Source: Micromonospora lutea
Lineage (GTDB): Bacteria > Actinomycetota > Actinomycetes > Mycobacteriales > Micromonosporaceae
Direction: 5' to 3'
Length of the DNA: 64,000 bases
NCBI RefSeq assembly: GCF_016863535.1
Contig: NZ_BOPB01000014.1
Coordinates: 223,203 to 287,202, forward strand
A program made the translations under genes and the position numbers. Below the pieces are notes generated by a model. It was not told the origin of the DNA, searched no databases, and saw only the letters and a list, made by a program, of their open reading frames with translations. Below are positions 57,461 through 64,000 of this stretch, piece by piece (the first letter of the stretch is position 1; every line of letters begins with the position of its first letter).

Positions 57461-59443
57461 TCAGCCGGTGGTGACGCCGGCCATCGGCGGCAGCGGGCAG
57501 TGCAGCAGACCGCAGATGGTCCGCAGCAACTCGATCTCCGGCACGGTCATCATCCCGTCGTGGCTGATCACTGCAACGGTGGCCGCCACCAGCCGTTCCT
57601 TGTCCGCCGGACGTAACCCGTCCAGCACCGGCCAGGCGGTCTCCAGGGCGAGCACGCCGTTCTCCGGCGGTGCGTACGGCAGATTTGTGCCGGGCAGCAG
57701 CGCGGCGATGCCGGCCTGGAAGGCTCGTTCCGCCTCGGCTCGCTCGGGGTGCCCGACCTGGGCGAGGATGGCCAGCAGAGCAGCCGCCGCCGAGCGTGCG
57801 TCGGTGAGTTTGCGCCGGTCGGTACGCCACCGGGAGTCCGGCCGCAGCGACTCCTCCAACTCGGCCAACAGCAGCCGGGACAGGCAGTACTCGGTCACGT
57901 TGATCGCGCCGTCGGCGTGGATCAACGTGAACACGGCTGCCAGCAGCGACTCCAGGTCGGCGTCGGGACGCTCGCGCAGCGCCGGGAAGGCCAGTTCGGC
58001 CAGGGGCAACCGCAGCTCGGCGGGGAGGGTGACCAGGTCGTCGGCGGCACGCAGCGCGCTGTCGGCCAGTGGCTGACCGTGTCGCTGGGCCACCGCGACG
58101 TACTGATGTTGCCGGATCTCCGGCTCGGCGCTGAGCAGCAGACCGAGCAGCAGCGGCACGGCCGCGTCCCGGTCGCGGGCCTGGTCGAGCAGCGGATCCG
58201 GGATCCGGTCGAGGATCGCGGCAGCGTGGGTGTAGGCACTCTCGGTCGGCGCGGCCACCTGGCCCAGCACCTCGTCCGGCGCGACGCGTACCCGCTCGCC
58301 GGGCCCCGCTGGCCCGGGCTGAGCCTGCCGTGGCCGAGCCGGCGGGGCCTGCTCAGCGGCGCGCGGCCGGTCGGCGGCGGCCGGTGCCAGGCCCATCGCG
58401 ACGTCCTCCTGGCGGCCCGATGGCGGTGCCGCCGCCCACCGCTGCGACAGTTGTCGAAGCTCGGCCGGGTCGAACGACGGCTCCAACGCCTTGATCCGGT
58501 CGACCAGCGGGGGATGGGTGGCGAACCAGGACGTACGGGCCGCCTCGCCGAAGAGCATGTGCCCCACCTCGTCGCGCTTCGGCGACTTCAGCTCGGACCC
58601 GTCGCTCAGCCCACCGATTTTCTTCAGCGCCCCGGCGATGCCCCGGGTCTGGCGGGTGTACTGCACCGCCGAGGCGTCGGCGAGGTATTCCCGCTGGCGG
58701 GACACCGACGCCTGAATGAGTCGCCCGGCGAGCACACCCACGTAACCCGCCACCAGCAGGGCCAGACCCACCAGCGCCAGGGGTGCGGCGCTGCCGCCGC
58801 TGTTGTTGCCCCGCGACCGGCCGCCGCCGATCACCCCGGCGCGGGCCAGCCCACGGCCGATCACGGTCAGGAAGAGGATGCCGAACAGCAGGCCCATCAG
58901 CCGGATGTTCAGCCGCATGTCGCCGTTGACGACGTGACTGAACTCGTGAGCGATCACCCCTTGGAGTTCGTCGCGGTTGAGCCGCTGCAACGCGCCCCGG
59001 GTGACGGCGACGGCGGCGTCCGACGGGGTCCAGCCGGCGGCGAAGGCGTTGATCGCCGTCTCCTCCGGCAGGACGTAGACCTCGGGCACGGGTACGCCGG
59101 AGGCCAGCGCCATCTCCTCGACGATGTTGCGCAGTCGGCGCAGCTCCGGGTCGGTGGTGTTCGCCGGTACCGGCACCCCGCCCAACTCGCGGGCCACCTT
59201 CCCGCCGCCACCGCGCAACGCGAGCGTACGCACCAGGGCGGCCAGCCCGATCGCGGCGACCGTGGCGACGGTGACCATCGCGATGAAGCCGGCGAGCTGA
59301 CCGGGATCGGCGGCGGTGGCGTTGAAGGCGAACAATGCCGCGAGGTTCACCACCACGACGATGCCGATCACGGCCAGCACGAACAGCAGCACCAGCCGGG
59401 TCGACAGCCGGCGTACCTGGCGCTGCCGTTCGAAGAAGTTCAT
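57461..59443 (-). CDS. M48 family metalloprotease, HtpX-like, with long C-terminal extension
   Basis: 660 residues. Two N-terminal helices (LVLLFVLAVIGIVVVVNLAA, IAMVTVATVAAIGLAALVRT), then an M48 catalytic domain: VYVLPEETAINAFAAGW, zinc site VIAHEFSHVVNGD, a helix pair, and the third ligand region SRQREYLADASAVQYTRQTR, WFATHPPLVDRIKALEP. Standard HtpX ends near residue 340. The further ~300 residues contain a Pro/Ala linker and helical TerB-like segments (AAVFTLIHADGAINVTEYCL, AVISHDGMMTVPEIELLRTI). It probably degrades damaged membrane proteins; LemA follows upstream on the same transcript. Confidence 0.9.
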   Translation of the reverse strand: MNFFERQRQVRRLSTRLVLLFVLAVIGIVVVVNLAALFAFNATAADPGQLAGFIAMVTVATVAAIGLAALVRTLALRGGGGKVARELGGVPVPANTTDPELRRLRNIVEEMALASGVPVPEVYVLPEETAINAFAAGWTPSDAAVAVTRGALQRLNRDELQGVIAHEFSHVVNGDMRLNIRLMGLLFGILFLTVIGRGLARAGVIGGGRSRGNNSGGSAAPLALVGLALLVAGYVGVLAGRLIQASVSRQREYLADASAVQYTRQTRGIAGALKKIGGLSDGSELKSPKRDEVGHMLFGEAARTSWFATHPPLVDRIKALEPSFDPAELRQLSQRWAAAPPSGRQEDVAMGLAPAAADRPRAAEQAPPARPRQAQPGPAGPGERVRVAPDEVLGQVAAPTESAYTHAAAILDRIPDPLLDQARDRDAAVPLLLGLLLSAEPEIRQHQYVAVAQRHGQPLADSALRAADDLVTLPAELRLPLAELAFPALRERPDADLESLLAAVFTLIHADGAINVTEYCLSRLLLAELEESLRPDSRWRTDRRKLTDARSAAAALLAILAQVGHPERAEAERAFQAGIAALLPGTNLPYAPPENGVLALETAWPVLDGLRPADKERLVAATVAVISHDGMMTVPEIELLRTICGLLHCPLPPMAGVTTG

Positions 59444-59459
59444 CGTCTGCCCGACCCGA

Positions 59460-60056
59460 TCAGAACGAGACCTGCGGCGCCTGGCGCTGCTGCGGGTCGT
59501 CCGGCTGGAACAGCGCTGCCGGCCCGAACGAGAACATCCCGGCCAGCACGCTGGAGGGGAACACCTCGCGCTTGTTGTTGTAGGCCATCACCGCATCGTT
59601 GTACGCCTGGCGGGCGAAGGCGACCCGGTTCTCCGTCGAGGTCAGTTCCTCCGACAGTTGCATCATGTTCTGGTTTGCCTTCAGGTCCGGGTACGCCTCG
59701 GAGAGCGCGAACAGCCGACCCAGGGTGGCGCTGAGCGCGTTCTCCGCGCCGCTGAGCTGCTGCATCGCGGCCGGGTCACCGGGCGTCGCGGCGGCGGTGG
59801 CCTGTGCGTTGACGGCGGCGTTGCGGGCGTTGATCACCGCTTCGAGCGTTTCCCGCTCGTGCTTGAGGTAGCCCTTGGCGGTCTCCACCAGGTTGGGGAT
59901 GAGGTCGTGCCGCCGGACGAGCTGCACGTCGATCTGGGCAAAAGCGTTGCGGTACGCGTTGCGGGCCCGGACCAGCCCGTTGTATATCGACACGCCGAAG
60001 GCGAGCACCGCCACGACGATCAACACCAGGCACACCAGTCCGATGATCAGTTCCAC
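59460..60056 (-). CDS. lemA: LemA family protein
   Basis: 198 residues. One N-terminal helix (LIIGLVCLVLIVVAVLAFGV), then the LemA bundle: IYNGLVRARNAYRNAFAQID, VQLVRRHDLIPNLVETAKGY, EAYPDLKANQNMMQLSEELT, STENRVAFARQAYNDAVMAY, NNKREVFPSSVLAGMF. LemA is often encoded with HtpX-type proteases, as here (16 nt before the M48 gene), and may modulate them. The exact role is unknown. Confidence 0.94.
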   Translation of the reverse strand: MELIIGLVCLVLIVVAVLAFGVSIYNGLVRARNAYRNAFAQIDVQLVRRHDLIPNLVETAKGYLKHERETLEAVINARNAAVNAQATAAATPGDPAAMQQLSGAENALSATLGRLFALSEAYPDLKANQNMMQLSEELTSTENRVAFARQAYNDAVMAYNNKREVFPSSVLAGMFSFGPAALFQPDDPQQRQAPQVSF

Positions 60057-60127
60057 GGCCGCTCCCTCGGTGTGTGTCGGTTCTTCCGCTGATCATCGTA
60101 CGTTCGCTGGTCCAGACCCGCTCCTGC

Positions 60128-61072
60128 TCAGCGCGCGGAACGCCGTGCCTTGACCGCGCTGTCGACCACGTCCCATAGCGTGATGACGATGATCGACACG
60201 ACGGAGATCCGGGCGACCGTGTCGAAACCGCCGTCGCGCAGCCAGGCGAACTGGTCGACGAACTCCGGGTTGAGCAGCCGGTCGGTGATCAGCAGCCAGA
60301 TCGCCGGCGCCGCGAAGGCCAGGTTGAGCACGGCGTTGACAGCGACCAGTGGCCAGGTCCACCGGCCGGCACGGTACTTGGCCAGCTCCAGCCCGATGCT
60401 GGCGACCAGGACGATCAGGAGCGCCGGCAGCCAGAACGACCAGAGCGCCGGGTCGAGGATCGGCAGCCGGTCGCCGGCGCCCATCACGGACTGGAAGTGC
60501 TGCCACGGCAGGAAGGCGATGAGCAGGACCAGGAACACGATCGAGGCGCAGACGTCGGTGAGGGTGACGTCCCGTTCGACGGGGCGGTCCGGGAGCTGGT
60601 CGACGTTCCACGCGGGCAGGTTCAGCGGGGTGCCGAGACGTTCCAACACCGCGAAGACGGCCGTCACCCAGAAGGTGACCTGCACCGCGACGTTGAACGC
60701 GACGCTCACCCCGGCGCCGATCGCGCCGGCCGGGTTGTCGGAGACGGTGGCCTCCACCAGGCCGACGGTCACCCCGGCGATGGCGGGAATGAAGCTGAGC
60801 AACAGGATCAGCAGGCGTTGCCAGGCCAGGTAGTAGGTGGGGCCGATGAGTTGGAGCCGACGGTCGGCGTAGCGGGCGGCGAGCTGGGCCGGATCGCCCA
60901 ACTCGGTGAGCACCTCGCGCTCGGCGGTCGCGGTGTCCTCGCCTGTGGAGGTCCGGCCCTCGACCATGTCCGCGATCAGTGCGCGCAGTTCGGTGGCGAT
61001 CTCGTCGCGTCGTGCGACCGGCACCGAGCGCAGGGTCGCGGAGAGATAACGGTCGGTCAGGGTGCTCGTCAT
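60128..61072 (-). CDS. HAAS-domain multi-pass membrane protein
   Basis: 314 residues, overlapping the PadR stop (ATGA). Residues ~1-75 are the HAAS/permease-prefix-like domain (RYLSATLRSVPVARRDEIAT, ELRALIADMVEGR, VLTELGDPAQLAARYADR). Six or so membrane helices follow (RLLILLLSFIPAIAGVTVGL to ISVVSIIVITLWDVVDSAVK). HAAS proteins are encoded with PadR regulators and are thought to pass signals at the membrane. The function is unknown. Confidence 0.85.
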   Translation of the reverse strand: MTSTLTDRYLSATLRSVPVARRDEIATELRALIADMVEGRTSTGEDTATAEREVLTELGDPAQLAARYADRRLQLIGPTYYLAWQRLLILLLSFIPAIAGVTVGLVEATVSDNPAGAIGAGVSVAFNVAVQVTFWVTAVFAVLERLGTPLNLPAWNVDQLPDRPVERDVTLTDVCASIVFLVLLIAFLPWQHFQSVMGAGDRLPILDPALWSFWLPALLIVLVASIGLELAKYRAGRWTWPLVAVNAVLNLAFAAPAIWLLITDRLLNPEFVDQFAWLRDGGFDTVARISVVSIIVITLWDVVDSAVKARRSAR

Positions 61073-61410
61073 CGGGGGTCTCCTTCGATCAGGGTGGCCA
61101 GGGAGGCCTGCACGGCGGCGAAGTCGTCGAGCAGCAGGCGCAGCACCTGCTCGCCGGCGTCACTGGTGCGGTAGAACTTGCGCGGCCGGCTCTCTTCGGT
61201 GTTCCACTCGCTGGTCAGCAGCCCCTGGTCCTCGAGGCGGCGCAGCAGGGGGTAGAGGGTGTTGGCGTCGACCGGGAAGCCGTGCCCGGCCAGTCGTTGC
61301 AGCAGTGCGTAGCCGTAGTCGGGTTGGCGCAGGGCGACCAGGCTCGCCACCACGACCGTGCCTCGGCGTAGCTCTTGGAGGTGTGTCCGTAGGACTTCGT
61401 CAACGGCCAT
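61069..61410 (-). CDS. PadR family transcriptional regulator
   Basis: 113 residues. PadR winged helix: LQELRRGTVVVASLVALRQP, DYGYALLQRLAGHGFPVDAN, TLYPLLRRLEDQGLLTSEWN, RPRKFYRTSDAGEQVLRLL. Start ATG 61410 is supported by a promoter whose -10 box ends 7 nt upstream, so the mRNA looks leaderless. A palindrome over the -10 and start suggests autoregulation. It is translationally coupled to the HAAS protein. Confidence 0.93.
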   Translation of the reverse strand: MAVDEVLRTHLQELRRGTVVVASLVALRQPDYGYALLQRLAGHGFPVDANTLYPLLRRLEDQGLLTSEWNTEESRPRKFYRTSDAGEQVLRLLLDDFAAVQASLATLIEGDPR

Positions 61411-61435
61411 GTGTCACACCATACTGTGCGACACA
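61410..61435. promoter_or_regulatory. Palindromic operator of the PadR gene
   Basis: TGTGTCACAC (61410-61419) and GTGCGACACA (61426-61435), arms of 10 nt with one mismatch around CATACT. Covers the -10 region and reaches the start codon. Confidence 0.6.
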
Positions 61436-61447
61436 CAGTGTTGTCTA
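61418..61447 (-). promoter_or_regulatory. Leaderless promoter of the PadR/HAAS operon
   Basis: Minus strand TAGACA (61447-61442), 18-nt spacer, TATGGT (61423-61418); the ATG follows 7 nt later. Five of six and four of six matches to the TTGACA/TATAAT consensus. Confidence 0.5.
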
Positions 61448-61513
61448 GGAGGCAACAGTGTCCCTCGCCCGACATGGTGTTGCTCACCGGGTCTAGCGTC
61501 ACAGTCTGAAACT

Positions 61514-61543
61514 TTGCGTGGTCTGCACGTTTGGCCCTAAGGT
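61514..61543 (+). promoter_or_regulatory. Leaderless promoter of the TetR gene at 61550
   Basis: TTGCGT (61514-61519), 18-nt spacer, TAAGGT (61538-61543), then the GTG start 6 nt later. It is framed by GAAACTTT (from 61508) and AAGGTTTC (to 61547), an 8-bp inverted repeat with one mismatch that could be an autoregulatory operator. Confidence 0.45.
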
Positions 61544-61549
61544 TTCGCC

Positions 61550-62164
61550 GTGACCTTCGACGACCCGCAGCTCGGTCGACGGGACCGCAAGAAGCGGCAG
61601 ACCCGAACCGCCCTCGCCACCGCCGCGCTGCGGCTGGTCGCCGAACGCGGGCTCGACCAGGTGACGGTCGAGGAGATCAGTGAGGCGGCGGACGTCTCCG
61701 CCCGTACGTTCTTCAACTACTTCCCGACCAAGGACGACGCCCTGGTGGGCGACACCGAGGTCGATCGCGTGCGGGTGCTGCGCGCCCTCGCCGCCGTGCC
61801 CGCCGAGCAGCCCGCCCTGGAGGCGATGCGGCGCGCGTTCGTCGAACTCGTCGACGAGATGCAGGGCGACGCGGAACTGTGGCTGCTGCGGATGCGGGTC
61901 GTCGTACAGCACCCGGTGCTGCTGGCGCGTCTCGTCTCCGGTAACGCCACCACCGAACAGGCCCTGGTCTCGGCCGTGGCGGACCGTACCGGCCTGCCTG
62001 TCGACCACGGGTACCCCGCGCTCGTGGTGGCGGTCGCCGGAGCAGCCCTGCGTACCGCGATGGTCCGATGGGCGGCCTGCGGCGGAGCCGGCTCCCTGGC
62101 GACGCTCCTCGACGAGGCGTTCGCCGCCGTCGCCGCCGGCCTGCCCGACCCCCGCACCGGCTGA
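61550..62164 (+). CDS. TetR/AcrR family regulator
   Basis: 204 residues, GTG start. Helix-turn-helix: RRDRKKRQTRTALATAALRL, GLDQVTVEEISEAADVSART, FFNYFPTKDDALVGD, the last part typical of actinobacterial MftR/AcrR-type regulators. The C-terminal domain is helical and variable (ligand pocket). The DHA2 transporter starts 92 nt downstream in the same direction, so it probably regulates that efflux gene. Confidence 0.92.
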   Translation: MTFDDPQLGRRDRKKRQTRTALATAALRLVAERGLDQVTVEEISEAADVSARTFFNYFPTKDDALVGDTEVDRVRVLRALAAVPAEQPALEAMRRAFVELVDEMQGDAELWLLRMRVVVQHPVLLARLVSGNATTEQALVSAVADRTGLPVDHGYPALVVAVAGAALRTAMVRWAACGGAGSLATLLDEAFAAVAAGLPDPRTG

Positions 62165-62256
62165 CCAACCGCGGGCCGACACCCAACCCCACCGACTTCC
62201 GTTCCCACCGCCGGCGTGACCGCGCCGGGGGCAGCACCATGTGTGAGGAAAGATCC

Positions 62257-63837
62257 ATGACAGCTATGACTGCGCCGATCGACGCGCCCAAGGCCGGCGC
62301 CGACCGGATGTCCCGCCGGGAGATCCTGCAAGCCCTCTCGGGGCTGATGGTCGGCATGTTCGTCGCGATTCTCGCCTCGACGGTGGTGGCCAACGCGCTG
62401 CCCCGCATCATCGCCGATCTCAACGGCACCCAGACCGTCTACACCTGGATCGTCACCAGCGAGCTGTTGGCGATGACCGCCACCGTGCCGCTCTGGGGCA
62501 AGATGGCCGACCTCTACAGCAAGAAGCTGCTCATCCAGCTCTCCCTCGGCCTGTTCGTGGTCGGTTCGCTGATCGCCGGCCTCACCCCGAACGTCGAGGT
62601 GCTCCTGGTCAGCCGGGTCGTCCAGGGCATCGGGGCCGGCGGCATGACCGCCCTGGCGATGATCGTCATGGCCGCGATGATCCCGCCCCGGGAACTGGGT
62701 CGCTACGCCGGCATCTTCGGCGCCGTCTTCGGTGTCGGCACCATCGCCGGCCCGCTCATCGGCGGTCTCCTGGTGGACACGTCCTGGCTGGGCTGGCGCT
62801 GGTGCTTCCTGATCGGCGTACCGTTCAGCATCCTGTCCATCGTGCTGCTCCAGCGGACCCTGCACCTGCCGGTCGTCCGCCGCAAGGTACGCATCGACTG
62901 GCTCGGCGCGGCGCTGATCACCGCCGGGGTCTCCACCCTGCTGATCTGGTCGTCCCTGGCCGGTCACAAGTTCGCCTGGGCCTCCGGCTGGACCGCGCTG
63001 ATGGTCGTCGGTGGGCTGGCGCTGCTGGTGGCGGCCGTCTGGGTGGAGTCCCGGGTACCCGAGCCGATCATCCCGCTGAAGATCTTCCGCAGCCGTACCG
63101 TCGCGCTGACCACCATCGCCAGTATGCTGGTCGGCGTCGCCCTCTTCGGCGGCACGGTGTTCCTGTCCCAGTACTTCCAGACCTCGCTGGGCAAGTCGCC
63201 GACGATCGCCGGCCTGATGAGCCTGCCGATGATCCTCGGCCTGCTGATCTCCTCCACGGTCGCCGGCCAGCTCATCACCAGGTACGGCCGGTGGAAGGCG
63301 TACCTGGTGGCCGGGGCGGCGGTGATGGTCGTCGGGATGCTGCTGCTGGCCACGATCGGCGTCGACACCCCGTTGCCGCTGCTCTTCACCTACATGGCGC
63401 TGCTTGGTATCGGGGTCGGCATGCTCATGCAGAACCTGGTCCTGGCGGCACAGAACGACGTGCCCGCCCACGAACTGGGGGCCGCCACCTCCGTGCTGAC
63501 CTTCTTCCGCAGCATGGGTGGCGCGATCGGCGTGAGCGCCCTCGGCGCGGTACTGGCCAACCGGGTGACCAGCCTGATGACCGAGCAGCTCGGGCCGGCG
63601 GCCAACGCCACCGGCGGCGGGACGACCGAGGTACCCGACCTCTCCGCACTGCCCGCGCCGATCCTGGCGATCGTGCAGGACGCGTACGCCACCGCCACCT
63701 CGGAGCTGTTCCTGATCAGCGCGCCGATCGCCTTCCTCGCCCTGGTGGCGGTGCTGTTCATTCGGGAGAAGGCGCTGCACACGGTCAGCGGCGACGAGCG
63801 GGCCCGCCAGGAGGCGGCGCTGCACGTCGGCCACTGA
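62257..63837 (+). CDS. MFS multidrug efflux transporter, DHA2 (EmrB/QacA) family
   Basis: 526 residues from ATG 62257, with GAGGAAAG five nt upstream. Fourteen-helix DHA2 layout: ALSGLMVGMFVAILASTVVA, NALPRIIADLNGTQTVYTWI, motif A-like GKMADLYSKKLLIQLS, motif C region GAVFGVGTIAGPLIGGLLVD, and late motifs LGIGVGMLMQNLVLAAQNDV and FFRSMGGAIGVSALGAVLAN. Drug/proton antiporter in the plasma membrane, probably under the upstream TetR. Confidence 0.94.
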   Translation: MTAMTAPIDAPKAGADRMSRREILQALSGLMVGMFVAILASTVVANALPRIIADLNGTQTVYTWIVTSELLAMTATVPLWGKMADLYSKKLLIQLSLGLFVVGSLIAGLTPNVEVLLVSRVVQGIGAGGMTALAMIVMAAMIPPRELGRYAGIFGAVFGVGTIAGPLIGGLLVDTSWLGWRWCFLIGVPFSILSIVLLQRTLHLPVVRRKVRIDWLGAALITAGVSTLLIWSSLAGHKFAWASGWTALMVVGGLALLVAAVWVESRVPEPIIPLKIFRSRTVALTTIASMLVGVALFGGTVFLSQYFQTSLGKSPTIAGLMSLPMILGLLISSTVAGQLITRYGRWKAYLVAGAAVMVVGMLLLATIGVDTPLPLLFTYMALLGIGVGMLMQNLVLAAQNDVPAHELGAATSVLTFFRSMGGAIGVSALGAVLANRVTSLMTEQLGPAANATGGGTTEVPDLSALPAPILAIVQDAYATATSELFLISAPIAFLALVAVLFIREKALHTVSGDERARQEAALHVGH

Positions 63838-63899
63838 GCACCTCCAACAACGCGGAGCGCCCAGTCCCCACCCCCACCCCCGCCCCCACCCCCCGCCCC

Positions 63900-63974
63900 G
63901 TCGATCATGCAGTTGTGGCACCTGACAGAGTGGGGCATTGGTGACCTTTCTGGCGCCATAACTGCATGATCGAC
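63900..63974. repeat. Palindromic repeat family A, copy 2
   Basis: GTCGATCATGCAGTTGTGGC (63900-63919) and its near-perfect complement (63955-63974; one G-T pair) with a 35-nt centre. C-rich DNA (63865-63899) flanks the left and G-rich DNA the right, extending the potential stem. After the transporter stop; probable terminator. Confidence 0.75.
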
Positions 63975-63984
63975 GGGGCGGGGC

Positions 63985-64000
63985 GGGGGGGGGGGGGGGG
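63985..64000 (+). repeat. G homopolymer at window end
   Basis: At least 16 consecutive G reaching the last base, extending the G-rich arm of the family A hairpin. Length may be unreliable in sequencing. Confidence 0.8.

Overview
The window is very GC-rich actinobacterial chromosome. It most resembles Micromonospora/Salinispora-type Micromonosporaceae. The evidence is codon use, the frequent GTG starts, the phosphatidylinositol mannoside (PIM) locus, several actinobacteria-only families (DUF6401, DUF2795, DUF1206, DUF3618, DUF4235, HAAS/PadR) and intergenic palindromic repeats of a kind I associate with that family. There is no sign of phage, plasmid, CRISPR, rRNA or tRNA. The left edge cuts a membrane protein gene. 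The right edge ends in a C/G-rich hairpin and a G homopolymer.

Layout. 1-4.9 kb: small stress-type genes (DUF6401, SRPBCC, DUF2795, BrkB/YihY, ChaB). Several carry GTTT-N15/16-GGGTA promoters typical of actinobacterial SigB/SigF-like factors, and the same element precedes the oxidoreductase at 6.5 kb. 5-9.5 kb: aldehyde dehydrogenase, FAD oxidoreductase, polyprenol-phosphate-type glycosyltransferase and an SRPBCC protein. 9.7-17.3 kb: a seven-gene, mostly overlapping operon for a nucleotide-activated heptose and its transfer: GmhB-GT9 fusion, two further glycosyltransferases, GmhA, HldE, SDR, GT9. A type IB topoisomerase follows. 18.3-20.9 kb: TetR regulator divergent from a drug-type ABC exporter, with a palindromic operator between them. 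21-25.6 kb: RecQ-like helicase, NagZ-like GH3 enzyme, lipoprotein. 25.7-29.5 kb: membrane and stress proteins (DUF1206, MscS, holin-like/DUF3618/DUF4235 trio) and a cold-shock protein. 29.6-36.7 kb: aldo/keto reductase, a deleted trans-aconitate methyltransferase, adenosine deaminase, a two-component system, ADP-ribosylglycohydrolase and a YcnI-like protein.

36.9-51.8 kb is the conserved actinobacterial block thrS - HIT - (AKR, EF-G paralogue) - PI-phosphate synthase - PIM acyltransferase - pimA - membrane protein - pdxS - pdxT - yebC. A regulator/flavin reductase pair is inserted before yebC. The ruvCAB genes that usually follow yebC are absent; gene remnants stand in their place. 52-57 kb: DUF402 protein, ABC-2 exporter, NarL-type two-component system. 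57.4-61.4 kb: M48 protease, LemA, and a HAAS membrane protein with its PadR regulator. 61.5-63.8 kb: TetR regulator with a DHA2 multidrug transporter.

Two layers not captured by gene calls stand out. One is the SigB-like promoter set in the first 6.5 kb. The other is four families of intergenic palindromic repeats, each present twice, mostly at gene ends and partly in convergent gaps where they may act as terminators.
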